Positions 8,679 through 18,323 are shown, counted from the first letter of the stretch. The stretch: 64,000 nt of DNA from Bradyrhizobium sp. BR 10289 (GCF_019455385.1 NZ_JACOFR010000005.1:186001-250000); one strand, 5' to 3'. Notes: generated by a model not told the origin, from the sequence alone. Program-made: numbers and translations.

Positions 8679-9002
8679 ATGCGTCAGCAATTTCGCTTTC
8701 TTCGCGGTGCATCGTTGGCCGCCTTCGGCATGATGTTCTTGGCAGTTCAGCCCGCATGGGCGGCTGGTTCGAACATGCCGTGGGAGCAGCCGCTCAATCA
8801 GATCCTGCAGTCAGTGGAGGGGCCGGTCGCAAAGATCATCGCGGTCATCATCATCGTGGTGACCGGCCTCACGCTCGCATTCGGGGATTCCTCGGGCGGC
8901 TTCCGCAGACTGATCCAGATCGTGTTCGGTCTGTCGATCGCGTTTGCCGCCTCGAGCTTCTTCCTGTCGTTCTTCTCTTTCGGCGGCGGCGTGGTGATCT
9001 GA
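8679..9002 (+). CDS. trbC: TrbC/VirB2-type pilin
   Basis: Precursor of the conjugative pilus subunit. The 107-residue protein has an N-terminal signal sequence ending near AWAAGS (about residue 28), followed by two hydrophobic segments (KIIAVIIIVVTGLTLAFG and IVFGLSIAFAASSFFLSF), the plan of VirB2/TrbC pilins. The ATG at 8679 follows CAGCAGGAG and lies two bases after the trbB stop; an upstream in-frame start inside trbB is unlikely. Its stop overlaps the trbD start. Confidence 0.9.
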   Translation: MRQQFRFLRGASLAAFGMMFLAVQPAWAAGSNMPWEQPLNQILQSVEGPVAKIIAVIIIVVTGLTLAFGDSSGGFRRLIQIVFGLSIAFAASSFFLSFFSFGGGVVI

Positions 9003-9265
9003 TGGATGATCAGGTGGCAGGTTTTGTCGTGCCCGTTCACCGCGCACTCACTGAGCCGATTCTGATGGGCGGCGCGCCGCGGTCGGTCGCGATCGTCAAC
9101 GGCACGCTCGCGGCAGCCCTAGGGCTGGGACTTCGGCTCTGGATTGCGGGGCTTGTCCTCTGGTTCATCGGCCACATGGCCGCTGTCTGGGCCGCCAAGC
9201 GCGATCCCGCCTTTGTCGATGTGGTGCGCCGACATCTGCGAATTCCCGCACATCTCAACACCTGA
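9002..9265 (+). CDS. trbD: TrbD/VirB3-like inner-membrane protein
   Basis: Small membrane component of the conjugation machine. The 87-residue protein begins at the ATG overlapping the trbC stop by one base (TGATG). It carries the conserved entry VPVHRALTEPILMGGAPR followed by two close hydrophobic stretches. VirB3 homologues work together with the VirB4 ATPase, here the next gene, trbE, which starts 11 bases downstream. Confidence 0.92.
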   Translation: MDDQVAGFVVPVHRALTEPILMGGAPRSVAIVNGTLAAALGLGLRLWIAGLVLWFIGHMAAVWAAKRDPAFVDVVRRHLRIPAHLNT

Positions 9266-9275
9266 GTCCTCTGTC

Positions 9276-11717
9276 ATGATGAATCTTGCCGAATATCGCC
9301 ATTCCAACGCGCGCCTTGCCGACTTCCTGCCCTGGGCGGCCCTCGTCGACGAGGGAATTATCCTCAACAAGGACGGCTCGTTCCAACGGACGGCGAAGTT
9401 CCGGGGGCCTGACCTCGACAGCGCGGTATCGGCAGAGCTTGTCGGCGCCGCCGGTCGCCTGAACAACGCCCTGCGCCGTCTGGGATCTGGTTGGGCCGTA
9501 TTTGTTGAGGCGCAGCGTCATTTTGCTGGGGGCTATCCTCCGAACACCTTTCCGGATGTCGCGTCCGCACTGGTCGACGCCGAGCGCAGAGCTCAATTCG
9601 AAGAGGCTGGCGCCCATTATGAGTCCAGCTACTTCTTGACCTTCCTCTATCTGCCTCCCGAGGAGGGAGCGGCTAAGGCGGAGCGATTGCTTTATGAAGG
9701 TCGCGACCGAACCGTTGGAGCAGATGCCCGGGAGGTACTGCGCGGGTTTATCGATCAAACCAACCGCATGCTGCAACTCGTCGAAGGGTTCATGCCAGAA
9801 TGCGCCTGGCTCGATGATCAGGCCACGCTGACCTATCTGCACTCGACGATCTCGACCAAGCGTCACCGCGTTCGCGTGCCGGAAATTCCCATGTACATCG
9901 ATGCGCTGTTGGCGGATCAGCCGCTGACCGGCGGGCTTGAGCCGATGCTGGGGGCAGCCAATCTGCGGGTTCTGACGATCGTCGGCTTTCCGGGCGCGAC
10001 GACCCCGGGAATTCTGGATGATCTGAATCGCCTGCCATTCTCTTATCGTTGGTCGACCCGGGCGATCATGCTCGACAAGACCGATGCCACCAAGCTGCTG
10101 ACCAAGATTCGGCGGCAGTGGTTCGCCAAGCGAAAGTCCATCGGCGCCATTCTCAAGGAGGTTATGACCAACGAGGCATCGACACTGCTCGATACCGACG
10201 CTCACAACAAGGCGATAGATGCCGACGCGGCTTTGCAGGAACTTGGGTCGGATCAGATCGGACAAGCCTTTGTCACGGCAACCATCACGGTATGGGACGG
10301 CGTTTCCGGTGCCGCCGATGAAAAGCTGAGGCTGGTCGAGAAGGTCATTCAGGGCCGCGATTTCACCTGCATGATCGAGACGGTGAACGCCGTTGAAGCC
10401 TGGCTCGGCAGTCTGCCGGGGCACGTCTACGCCAACGTGCGGCAGCCTCCGATTTCGACCCTCAACCTCGCCCATATGATTCCGATGTCGGCCGTTTGGG
10501 CTGGCGAGGCGAGGGATCTGCACTTCAAGGGTCCCCCGCTGCTGTTCGGCAAGACGGAGGGATCGACGCCCTTCCGATTCTCGCTCCACGTCGGTGACGT
10601 CGGCCATACGCTAGTTGTGGGACCGACAGGAGCAGGCAAGTCAGTCCTGCTTGCCCTAATAGCGCTGCAGTTCAGGCGCTATCCGAACTCACAAGTCTTT
10701 GCGTTTGACTTCGGTGGTTCGATCCGGGCGGCCGCGCTCGCCATGGGTGGCGACTGGCATGATCTCGGCGGTGCGTTGTCTGACGGGGACCAAAACACCG
10801 TCGCCTTGCAACCGTTGGCCTGGATCGACGATCCTTCCGAGCGTGGATGGGCGACGGAATGGATCGGTGCGATCCTGGCACGGGAAAGGGTCGAGATCAC
10901 TCCGGAGGTCAAGGATCATCTGTGGTCGGCGCTGACGTCTCTCGCCTCGGCGCCGAGGGAGGAACGTACCCTCACGGGCCTGTCGGTCCTGCTGCAATCG
11001 AATGCCCTAAAGCGCGCACTGCAACCCTATTGCCTCGGCGGTCCATCCGGGCGCCTGCTCGATGCCGAATTCGAGCGCCTGGGCGAAGCGTCGGTTCAGG
11101 CGTTTGAGACCGAAGGCTTGATCGGCACAAGTGCTGCGCCAGCCGTGCTGGCGTACCTGTTCCATCGTATTGAGGATCGCCTCGATGGCCGGCCGACCCT
11201 CCTCATTGTCGACGAGGGTTGGCTTGCCCTCGATGATGACGATTTTGCGGGTCAACTCCGGGAATGGCTGAAGACGCTTCGCAAGAAGAATGCGTCCGTC
11301 ATCTTCGCCACCCAGTCGCTTTCGGACATCGACGGCTCTGCGATTGCGCCGGCGATCATCGAAAGCTGTCCAACCCGCTTGTTGCTGCCGAACGAACGAG
11401 CGATCGAACCGCAGATCACCGCCATCTACCGCCGCTTCGGACTGAACGACCGCCAAATCGAGCTTCTGAGCCGGGCAACGCCAAAGCGCGACTACTATTG
11501 CCAGTCGCGTCGGGGCAACCGGATGTTCGAGCTAGGTCTGGGAGAAGTTGCGCTCGCCTTCACCGCGGCCTCTTCCAAGACAGACCAGGCTGTCATCGCG
11601 CAACTGCTCGCCGAGCATGGACCCGACGGCTTTGTGCCGGCCTGGCTCCAGCATCGTGACGTCGCCTGGGCCGTCGACCTGATCCCCAATCTCGTCAATC
11701 TGGAGAAATCGTTATGA
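9276..11717 (+). CDS. trbE: Conjugal transfer ATPase TrbE (VirB4 family)
   Basis: The largest ATPase of the secretion apparatus, needed for pilus formation. The 813-residue protein opens with MMNLAEYRHSNARLADFLPW, the conserved start of the family, and has Walker A GPTGAGKS near residue 449, Walker B LLIVDEGWLALDD near residue 643 and the downstream FATQSLSDIDGS motif. The ATG at 9276 (or 9279) is chosen on that conserved start, since upstream in-frame ATGs lie inside trbD. Its last codon overlaps trbJ (ATGA), implying translational coupling. Confidence 0.95.
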   Translation: MMNLAEYRHSNARLADFLPWAALVDEGIILNKDGSFQRTAKFRGPDLDSAVSAELVGAAGRLNNALRRLGSGWAVFVEAQRHFAGGYPPNTFPDVASALVDAERRAQFEEAGAHYESSYFLTFLYLPPEEGAAKAERLLYEGRDRTVGADAREVLRGFIDQTNRMLQLVEGFMPECAWLDDQATLTYLHSTISTKRHRVRVPEIPMYIDALLADQPLTGGLEPMLGAANLRVLTIVGFPGATTPGILDDLNRLPFSYRWSTRAIMLDKTDATKLLTKIRRQWFAKRKSIGAILKEVMTNEASTLLDTDAHNKAIDADAALQELGSDQIGQAFVTATITVWDGVSGAADEKLRLVEKVIQGRDFTCMIETVNAVEAWLGSLPGHVYANVRQPPISTLNLAHMIPMSAVWAGEARDLHFKGPPLLFGKTEGSTPFRFSLHVGDVGHTLVVGPTGAGKSVLLALIALQFRRYPNSQVFAFDFGGSIRAAALAMGGDWHDLGGALSDGDQNTVALQPLAWIDDPSERGWATEWIGAILARERVEITPEVKDHLWSALTSLASAPREERTLTGLSVLLQSNALKRALQPYCLGGPSGRLLDAEFERLGEASVQAFETEGLIGTSAAPAVLAYLFHRIEDRLDGRPTLLIVDEGWLALDDDDFAGQLREWLKTLRKKNASVIFATQSLSDIDGSAIAPAIIESCPTRLLLPNERAIEPQITAIYRRFGLNDRQIELLSRATPKRDYYCQSRRGNRMFELGLGEVALAFTAASSKTDQAVIAQLLAEHGPDGFVPAWLQHRDVAWAVDLIPNLVNLEKSL

Positions 11718-12445
11718 AGCGTCTTGGCCTGTTGGCGGCCGCTGGCACGGTCGGGCTGGTGCTCGGCATCACTGTCCCCGCGCGGGCGCAGTGGATCGTT
11801 TTTGATCCCAACAATTATGTTCAGAACGTTCTGACGGCTGCGCGGGAGCTCCAGCAAATCAACAACCAGATCACCTCGTTGCAGAACGAGGCACAAATGC
11901 TGATCAATCAGGCCAGGAATCTGGCAAACCTGCCGTATTCATCGCTGCAGCAACTGCAGTCATCGATTCAGCGGACCCAGCAATTGCTGGCCCAGGCCCA
12001 GCGCATCGCTTACGATGTCCAGCAGATCGACCGCGCCTTCTCAACCAGCTACGCGCCCGCGACCGGTAGCCAATCGAGCCAATTGCTGATCTCTAATGCT
12101 CAGTCGCGGTGGCAGAACTCCTATGCGGCAACGCAAGATGCGCTGCGCGTTCAGGCGGGCATCGTTGGCAACCTCGACACAAATCGCATCCAGACGTCCG
12201 CGCTTGTAACATCAAGTCAAGGCGCCAGCGGCGCTCTGCAAGCAACCCAAGCAGGCAATCAGATTCTCGCACTGAACGCGCAGCAGCTTGCCGACCTGAC
12301 GGCTGTCGTCACGGCGCAAGGTCGGGCGCAGAGTCTTGAAGCAGCTCAGCGTGCCTCGGCCCAGGATCAGGGACGAGAACAGCTTCGGCGCTTCCTGACA
12401 CCGGGGCAGGGTTATCAATCATCCAGCGTGCAGATGTTCCACTGA
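11714..12445 (+). CDS. trbJ: P-type conjugative transfer protein TrbJ (VirB5-like)
   Basis: Secreted minor pilus component, equivalent to VirB5. The 243-residue protein has a clear signal peptide (MKRLGLLAAAGTVGLVLG, cleavage near ARAQ, about residue 25) followed by a long helical, glutamine-rich region (residues 30-110) consistent with coiled coils. Start and stop overlap trbE and trbK by 4 and 1 bases. Confidence 0.92.
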   Translation: MKRLGLLAAAGTVGLVLGITVPARAQWIVFDPNNYVQNVLTAARELQQINNQITSLQNEAQMLINQARNLANLPYSSLQQLQSSIQRTQQLLAQAQRIAYDVQQIDRAFSTSYAPATGSQSSQLLISNAQSRWQNSYAATQDALRVQAGIVGNLDTNRIQTSALVTSSQGASGALQATQAGNQILALNAQQLADLTAVVTAQGRAQSLEAAQRASAQDQGREQLRRFLTPGQGYQSSSVQMFH

Positions 12446-12816
12446 TGACCGACGTCAAGGCATTCAGGGCGTTGTCGGTGCTTACGACAATCAGCGTGTT
12501 GGTCGTCACTGCCTGCACGATTCAGCTTCGTGGCAGAGATGGTCCTTCTCCGCCGCCGAAGGTGGAGCAGAAGACAGATGTGTCCAAGTCCGGCCTCGTA
12601 CGCTGCCGCAGCGTCACTGCGGTGGAAAAGGCAGATTATCAGCATTGCCAGCAGGTCTGGGCCGAGAACCCGAGTCGCTTCTTCGGCAAGAGCACCCATG
12701 CCGCGGATCCTGGCCAAGAAAATCCCGCCACAGGGTTGGCGCCCGCTCCTAAGGACCAGAGCCGGATCCCTCAAGGATATCCGCAACCTGCAACTCCCGA
12801 GGCGAGCAAGCCATGA
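12445..12816 (+). CDS. trbK: Putative entry-exclusion lipoprotein TrbK (TrbK-alt type)
   Basis: Small lipoprotein in the trbK position, which in P-type systems limits redundant uptake by cells that already carry the element. The 123-residue protein has an N-terminal hydrophobic segment ending in VVTAC (lipidated cysteine near residue 24), a central conserved piece RCRSVTAVEKADYQHCQQVW, and a proline-rich tail. The sequence is the divergent alphaproteobacterial form rather than RP4 TrbK, so exclusion is inferred from position. It overlaps trbJ and trbL. Confidence 0.8.
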   Translation: MTDVKAFRALSVLTTISVLVVTACTIQLRGRDGPSPPPKVEQKTDVSKSGLVRCRSVTAVEKADYQHCQQVWAENPSRFFGKSTHAADPGQENPATGLAPAPKDQSRIPQGYPQPATPEASKP

Positions 12817-14042
12817 CGGGTACGGGGATCATCGACCAGTTTCTGGAAACGTTCACGCGATATATCGACAACGGTTTTGGGCTTCTCGGCAGCGATGTCG
12901 GATATCTCGCAACGACCCTTGCCGCGATCGACGTCACGCTCGCCGCGCTGTTCTGGAGTTGGGGGCCGGACGAGGACATCATCGCGCGCCTCGTCAAGAA
13001 GACGCTTTTCGTGGGGGTCTTCGCCTGGCTCATCGGTAATTGGAACAGTCTGGTACGCATTGTTTTCGAGAGCTTTGCGGGTCTTGGGTTGAAAGCAACG
13101 GGCGCAAGCCTGTCCGCATCCGACTTCCTCAGACCGGGTAAGATCGCCCAAGTCGGACTCGATGCCGGCCGACCGCTACTCGATTCGATCTCGAACCTGA
13201 TGGGCTACATCAGCTTCTTCGAGAATTTCGTCCAGATCGTCGTTCTGCTGTTCGCCTGGGTCGTTGTGCTGCTTGCCTTCTTCATTCTGGCGATCCAGCT
13301 CTTTGTCACCCTGATCGAATTCAAGCTCACGACGCTCGCCGGCTTCGTGCTCGTTCCCTTCGGCTTGTTCGGCAAGACTGCTTTCGCCGCCGAGCGGGTC
13401 CTGGGCAACGTCATATCATCCGGCATCAAGGTCTTGGTCCTGGCCGTCATCGTTGGAATTGGCTCGACCCTGTTCTCGCAGTTCACGACTGGCTTCGGCG
13501 GCGCACAGCCGACCATTGAAGACGCAATGACTCTGGTGCTTGCGGCACTCTCCTTGCTGGGCCTCGGTATCTTCGGTCCGGGTATCGCAAACGGCCTGGT
13601 TTCGGGCGGACCCCAGCTTGGCGCGGGTGCCGCGATTGGAACAGGCCTTGCTGCCGGCGGGATTGTTGCGGCAGGCGCAGGCCTCGCCGCCGGCGGCGCC
13701 GGTCTCGCTGGTGGTGCGATTGCAGGTGCCGCGCGCGGTGGGGGAGCCGTCTTGAGCGGTGCGTCCGCCGCCTATCGAAGCGGAGGCATGGCTGGCGTTG
13801 CGGAGGCTGGCGCCTCCGCTGCCATGAGCCCGTTGCGTCGTGCAGCGGCTGCGCTCGGCGGAGGTGGAGAAGCCGGTGCGCAGACCGCGAGCACTTCGGC
13901 CGAAGGGCAGCCCGATTGGGCGCGACGGATGAAGCGCGCCGAAACCATTCGGCATGGTGCCTCGGCCGCTAGCCAGGCCGTCCGCTCGGGCGATCATGGT
14001 GGCAGCGGCTCCTCCGTCGATTTGTCCGAGGGAGAGCGCTGA
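12813..14042 (+). CDS. trbL: P-type conjugative transfer protein TrbL (VirB6-like)
   Basis: Polytopic inner-membrane channel component. The 409-residue protein has an N-terminal half with five or six hydrophobic segments (about residues 20-260) and a Gly/Ala-rich C-terminal half with stretches such as GTGLAAGGIVAAGAGLAAGG, typical of TrbL proteins. It starts by a 4-base overlap with trbK and ends 99 bases before trbF, one of the few gaps in the operon. Confidence 0.93.
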   Translation: MTGTGIIDQFLETFTRYIDNGFGLLGSDVGYLATTLAAIDVTLAALFWSWGPDEDIIARLVKKTLFVGVFAWLIGNWNSLVRIVFESFAGLGLKATGASLSASDFLRPGKIAQVGLDAGRPLLDSISNLMGYISFFENFVQIVVLLFAWVVVLLAFFILAIQLFVTLIEFKLTTLAGFVLVPFGLFGKTAFAAERVLGNVISSGIKVLVLAVIVGIGSTLFSQFTTGFGGAQPTIEDAMTLVLAALSLLGLGIFGPGIANGLVSGGPQLGAGAAIGTGLAAGGIVAAGAGLAAGGAGLAGGAIAGAARGGGAVLSGASAAYRSGGMAGVAEAGASAAMSPLRRAAAALGGGGEAGAQTASTSAEGQPDWARRMKRAETIRHGASAASQAVRSGDHGGSGSSVDLSEGER

Positions 14043-14141
14043 GACGCAGCCACTGCACCACCGCACCGCCGCAGAGCAGTGCCTCGATCCCTTCACACCG
14101 CACTGCTTGCAACGATCACTCGATACCAGGGGCAATCCTCA

Positions 14142-14825
14142 ATGTTTAAAAGACCTTCCGTTCATTACGGGCGCATGCCCGAGCCGGTTACGCCGTATCA
14201 GAAAGCAGCGCAGGTGTGGGACGAACGCATTGGATCGGCGCGCGTCCAAGCCAAAAATTGGCGCCTGATGGCCTTTGGCTGCCTCATGCTATCGGCCGGT
14301 CTCGCTGGAGGCCTTACCTGGCAATCGAGCCAGGGATCGATCACGCCGTGGGTGGTCGAGGTTGATCAACTCGGAAAGGCCCAAAGGGTCGCGCCTGCCA
14401 ACATCGACTATCAACCCACTGATGCGCAGATCGCCTACCATCTGGCCCGCTTTATCGAGGATGTCAGAGGTCTACCGGCCGACGGCATCGTTCTGCGCCA
14501 AAACTGGCTCAGGGCCTATGATTTTACGACTGATCGCGGTGCCGCGGCGCTCAACGACTATGCGCGCAACAATGACCCCTTTGGCAGGCTGGGCAAGGCG
14601 CAGATCTCCGTCGACGTCTCGAGCGTCATTCGCGCGTCGTCGGAAAGCTTTCGGGTCGCGTGGACCGAGCGTGTCTACGACAACGGTTCATTGAGTTCGA
14701 CCGAGCGCTGGACGGCCATTCTAACCATCGTGATCGAAACGCCGCGCGATGCCGAACGCCTGCGCAAGAATCCTCTTGGCGTCTACGTTCGCGCCATCAA
14801 CTGGTCGAAGGAGTTGAGTCAGTGA
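14142..14825 (+). CDS. trbF: Conjugal transfer protein TrbF (VirB8-like)
   Basis: Bitopic inner-membrane protein with a periplasmic nucleation domain. The 227-residue protein has a cytoplasmic N-terminus (MFKRPSVHYGRMPEPVTPYQ), one membrane segment near residues 44-63, and a VirB8-like periplasmic domain ending VYVRAINWSKEL. The ATG at 14142 is preferred over 14079 because the conserved MFKRPSVHYG start follows it. Its stop overlaps the GTG of trbG. Confidence 0.93.
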   Translation: MFKRPSVHYGRMPEPVTPYQKAAQVWDERIGSARVQAKNWRLMAFGCLMLSAGLAGGLTWQSSQGSITPWVVEVDQLGKAQRVAPANIDYQPTDAQIAYHLARFIEDVRGLPADGIVLRQNWLRAYDFTTDRGAAALNDYARNNDPFGRLGKAQISVDVSSVIRASSESFRVAWTERVYDNGSLSSTERWTAILTIVIETPRDAERLRKNPLGVYVRAINWSKELSQ

Positions 14826-15856
14826 CTAAGACGCCGTTTTACGTTCATTCGAAGCACGCCGTCTCTTACAGCAGGATCAGTCCGACTCCGCCCGAATTCT
14901 TGACCACGAAGCGAGCAGCTATGTTTGCTCTCCTGCTTGCTTCCTCGGCGATCGGTGGGTGCGCGACTTACATTCCGCCGGAGATCAGCTATGACGCTGA
15001 GGTGCCTCCGTTACCGGCGACGCCGGCGGCTCTCGACGAGAAATCGCGACCGCTTCACGTTCCACCTCTCTGGAAGCCGGCTCTCGGCGGCAAGTCGGGA
15101 GGGAAGGAAGACGTTGAACCCGTGAGCCGGGTTGAGACCGCAAACAGCGCAGCCCGGGTCGAACCGCGCCGGCGGGGGTATTTCAACGCGGCGCAGATCT
15201 ACGCCTACAGTCCCGGGGCGCTCTATCAGATTTACGCCGCGCCGGGGCAGATCACGGATATCGCGCTCGAGGACGGAGAACAGTTGACGGGATCGGGGCC
15301 GATCGCGGCCGGCGATACCGTGCGCTGGGTCGTGGGCGATACCGAGAGCGGGAGCGGCGACACACGACGCGTCCATATCCTGGTCAAGCCGACCCGCGCA
15401 TCGATTGAGACCAACCTCGTCGTCAACACAGACCGGCGCACTTACCTGATAGAGCTCCGCTCCCGCGAGCGGCCATACATGCCATCCGTTGCCTGGTACT
15501 ATCCTGAAACTGTACAGGAACGATCGCGCGCGGTCGCTCTGAAGCCCGTTATTCCGGAGCCGGCGCAGCGCATCTCCCGCTATGCTATCGAAGGGGACAG
15601 TCCTCCCTGGCGGCCGCTCGCCGCATATGACGATAGCCGAAAGGTCTACATCGAATTCCCGGCGGGGATCGTGCAAGGCGAGATGCCTCCGCTCTTCGTC
15701 ATTGGTCCAGACGGCAGGACCGAACTCGTCAACTATCGCGCCTACGGCAACGTGTTGATCGTCGATCGGCTGTTTGCGGCCGCCGAACTGCGGCTTGGCG
15801 GTGAACACCAGCAGAAGGTCAGGATTGTCAGGACCGACGGGAGGCCGTCGTCATGA
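14822..15856 (+). CDS. trbG: P-type conjugative transfer protein TrbG (VirB9-like)
   Basis: Outer-membrane-associated component of the transfer channel. The 344-residue protein starts at a GTG overlapping the trbF stop (GTGA) and has a lipoprotein-type signal (SSAIGGCAT, cysteine near residue 43), a variable linker to about residue 110, and the conserved VirB9/TrbG core (FNAAQIYAYSPGALYQIYAA through the C-terminus). The lipobox is intact, whereas in many VirB9-type systems a separate VirB7 protein supplies the lipid anchor. Confidence 0.93.
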   Translation: MTKTPFYVHSKHAVSYSRISPTPPEFLTTKRAAMFALLLASSAIGGCATYIPPEISYDAEVPPLPATPAALDEKSRPLHVPPLWKPALGGKSGGKEDVEPVSRVETANSAARVEPRRRGYFNAAQIYAYSPGALYQIYAAPGQITDIALEDGEQLTGSGPIAAGDTVRWVVGDTESGSGDTRRVHILVKPTRASIETNLVVNTDRRTYLIELRSRERPYMPSVAWYYPETVQERSRAVALKPVIPEPAQRISRYAIEGDSPPWRPLAAYDDSRKVYIEFPAGIVQGEMPPLFVIGPDGRTELVNYRAYGNVLIVDRLFAAAELRLGGEHQQKVRIVRTDGRPSS

Positions 15857-17064
15857 ATACCCGGAATGAAGCCGATCACCAGCAAGGTGCTCCGCCGGCT
15901 ACACCGGAGGAACAGTCCAGGAGCTTCCGCTTGAGAGCAGAGCATCCGCGCGTGACACGGCTGTCGCGGAAGGTCTTGGCCGGGGGGAGCGCGGTTGCCC
16001 TGCTTGTCATCGGCGGAGCGGTCCTGTGGTCGCTACAGAGCACTCGCTCCCGTAATCAAGCGGCCGATGAGCTTTACAGCACTGACCACCATAATGTTGC
16101 CGACGGCATTACGATGCTGCCGAAGGACTATGCTGGCGTTCCGCGCCAGCCAATCCCGCAGCTTGGTCCGCCACTCCCCGGGGACCTCGGTCGACCGATA
16201 CTTGCCGCTCAAGGCCAGTCGCCGATGATCGGTACTGATCCGGACCAGCAGCGGCGGGATCAGGAGACCGAAGCAGCTCGCATCAGTCACCTGTTCGCTT
16301 CGACCAATGGTCGAGAAGTGCGTCCGTCCGCTGCTGCGACTCCTGGAAGCGAGCGCGTGACGTCGCCGAACGCGTCGAGCACTGGCGATGATGGATATGC
16401 GCAGAACGGCCAGGACCGGAAGCTAGCCTTCGTCAACGCCTCAGTGGACCGTCGCACGATCAGCCCTGACCGCGTCACCAGGCCTGCTTCACCATATATC
16501 GTGCAGGCAGGGACCGTCATACCGGGAGCCTTGATCACTGGAATCCGATCGGACCTGCCAGGTCAAATTACGGCGCAGGTCACCGAGAATGTCTATGACA
16601 CGCCGACTGGCCGCTTTCTGCTTGTGCCTCAGGGAGCGCGTCTGATCGGGATCTACGATAGCCAGGTCACTTTCGGCCAGTCCCGCGTCCTGCTCGTCTG
16701 GACCCGGTTGATCATGCCAAATGGACGTTCCATCGTTCTCGAGCGGCAGCCTGGCGCCGACGCCGCAGGATATGCAGGCCTTGACGACCAGGTCGACAAT
16801 CACTGGGGTGAGCTCTTCAAGGCTGCAGCGTTATCGACGTTCTTGGCTGTCGGGACCGAACTGGGCGCCGGTTCAGATACGAATAGCAACGACAGCGCCA
16901 TCATCCAGGCATTGCGACACGGCGCCTCGGACTCACTGAACCAGACCGGACAGCAGATCGTTCGGCGCAGCCTCAACATCCAGCCCACTCTGACCGTGCG
17001 ACCGGGTTTTCCGGTTCGTGTTCTCGTCAATCGTGACCTCGTACTTGCGCCATACGGAGGGTAA
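15853..17064 (+). CDS. trbI: Conjugal transfer protein TrbI (VirB10-like)
   Basis: Energy-sensing protein spanning the envelope and linking the inner-membrane ATPases to the outer-membrane pore. The 403-residue protein has a cytoplasmic N-terminus, one membrane segment (VALLVIGGAVLWSL, near residues 50-63), a proline-containing periplasmic linker and the C-terminal VirB10/TrbI beta-barrel domain from about residue 215 (YIVQAGTVIPGALITGI). It overlaps trbG by 4 bases and is followed 4 bases later by the DUF2274 gene. Confidence 0.94.
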   Translation: MNTRNEADHQQGAPPATPEEQSRSFRLRAEHPRVTRLSRKVLAGGSAVALLVIGGAVLWSLQSTRSRNQAADELYSTDHHNVADGITMLPKDYAGVPRQPIPQLGPPLPGDLGRPILAAQGQSPMIGTDPDQQRRDQETEAARISHLFASTNGREVRPSAAATPGSERVTSPNASSTGDDGYAQNGQDRKLAFVNASVDRRTISPDRVTRPASPYIVQAGTVIPGALITGIRSDLPGQITAQVTENVYDTPTGRFLLVPQGARLIGIYDSQVTFGQSRVLLVWTRLIMPNGRSIVLERQPGADAAGYAGLDDQVDNHWGELFKAAALSTFLAVGTELGAGSDTNSNDSAIIQALRHGASDSLNQTGQQIVRRSLNIQPTLTVRPGFPVRVLVNRDLVLAPYGG

Positions 17065-17068
17065 GCGC

Positions 17069-17314
17069 ATGCCTAAGCTTAGAATAGGAGCACTGCCCGA
17101 CGATAAGCCGGTCAAAATCACCGCTGAGCTTCCAGCATCAGTGCATCGGGATCTAATTGCCTATGCAGAGGCCCTGGCACGTGAAAACGGGCAGCGTATC
17201 GATCCGGCAAAGCTGATCGCGCCCATGTTGGCGCGCTTTATGGCCACCGACCGCGGCTTTGCAAAGGCGAGACGAGCCAATCATCCCCCGAGAGCCGGCG
17301 GAGGCGAAGGATAG
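17069..17314 (+). CDS. DUF2274 protein at the end of the trb operon
   Basis: An 81-residue protein of unknown function found consistently after trbI in rhizobial elements. The sequence (KLRIGALPDDKPVKITAELP then a helical segment) resembles a small ribbon-helix-helix or partner protein, but no catalytic motif is visible. The ATG at 17069 lies 4 bases after the trbI stop; an upstream in-frame start inside trbI is rejected. The last 34 bases overlap the 3' end of the convergent LysR gene. Confidence 0.88.
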   Translation: MPKLRIGALPDDKPVKITAELPASVHRDLIAYAEALARENGQRIDPAKLIAPMLARFMATDRGFAKARRANHPPRAGGGEG

Positions 17315-18246
17315 CGCTCTGCGAGTAGATCGAGGAAACGCTTCAGAGCTGGGTTTTTATTGTCGCCGCGCCAATGCGCGTAGAATTCCACGCGGCTTGG
17401 CCCCATTCTATCGTGCAAGTCCCGGTAAACCAGGCCAGCGAAACTTGCGCCGATATCAGATTCCATCATCAGACTGAGCCCCATACCCATACTCGTCAGA
17501 TTTTTGATAATGCCCCGACTTACGTCATGGCGTTCTACGGTGGGCCGGTCGTCAGGTAACACGAACTTCGAAATCAGGAGATCGTCGATCTCTCGTCCAG
17601 GATCTATCCTACTTAGAAGTATCTTTTCGTTACGCAAATCGGCCCAATAGATCATCTCGCGTGCCGCGAGACAGTGATCCTGCGGCAACGAGATCAAGAT
17701 GCGTTCGCTCCACAGCAGTAGCGATTTGACGTCCTTTGAAACCAGAGGCCCAGGGCTGACGACGACGTCGACGGTCCCGTTACGGAGCGCGGTCAACAGA
17801 TGAAAGCGAGAGTGTTCCATCGTTACTAATTCGATCTGCGGGTGCAGCTTCTTAAATTCACCTATGCTCGCTCGCAAATTTCCGGCGGATACGGACGTGT
17901 AGAAGCCAATAACGAGATGGCCAGTATCGCCGCGACCACCGGACTTTCCAGTGTCAACGAGTATGTCGACCTGTTCCAGGATCAGCCGCGCAATTCGCAA
18001 AACCGCTTGGCCAGTGACAGTGGGCTTGATCCCCCCGCTGGAGCGCTCGAACAGTGAAGTGCCAACCAGATATTCAAGCTGACCGATAGAACGGCTCAGG
18101 ACGGTGTGCTTGACCGAAAGCACTTCAGCGGCTCGTCGAAAGCTCCCGTAGTCGCAGGCAACTACAGCGAATCGGAGCTGTTGCAGCTCAATGGCGCTCG
18201 CTGCGTTACGTCGATTCTTTCTAGTCTCAATTTCCATCATGGTCAT
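17281..18246 (-). CDS. LysR-family transcriptional regulator next to the transfer operon
   Basis: A 321-residue regulator with an N-terminal winged helix-turn-helix (LRFAVVACDYGSFRRAAEVL, then HTVLSRSIGQLEYLVGTSLF) and a C-terminal periplasmic-binding-like effector domain. It faces the trb operon and overlaps the DUF2274 gene by 34 bases. A LysR gene is often found at this place in related elements, so a role in controlling transfer genes is plausible but not shown. The first residues (MTMMEIETRKNRRN) are basic, and an internal start is possible. Confidence 0.9.
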   Translation of the reverse strand: MTMMEIETRKNRRNAASAIELQQLRFAVVACDYGSFRRAAEVLSVKHTVLSRSIGQLEYLVGTSLFERSSGGIKPTVTGQAVLRIARLILEQVDILVDTGKSGGRGDTGHLVIGFYTSVSAGNLRASIGEFKKLHPQIELVTMEHSRFHLLTALRNGTVDVVVSPGPLVSKDVKSLLLWSERILISLPQDHCLAAREMIYWADLRNEKILLSRIDPGREIDDLLISKFVLPDDRPTVERHDVSRGIIKNLTSMGMGLSLMMESDIGASFAGLVYRDLHDRMGPSRVEFYAHWRGDNKNPALKRFLDLLAERYPSPPPALGG

Positions 18247-18274
18247 AGCCGGTCGGCAAACCGCTAAGCACGGC

Positions 18275-18295
18275 GTCCCCGCTTAAGGCGGGGAC
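18275..18295 (-). terminator. Hairpin downstream of the AHL synthase gene
   Basis: GTCCCCGC (18275-18282) pairs with GCGGGGAC (18288-18295) around a 5-base loop, 28 bases beyond the synthase stop and before the LysR start. There is no T-tract on either side, so termination would be weak or factor-assisted. Confidence 0.45.
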
Positions 18296-18323
18296 TGCAT
18301 ATTGCTTGTTGGCATAGATCGAG

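Noticed and set aside
9255..10607. 450-codon open frame antisense to trbE
   Set aside because: Covers the conserved TrbE N-terminal half on the other strand and has no motif of its own.
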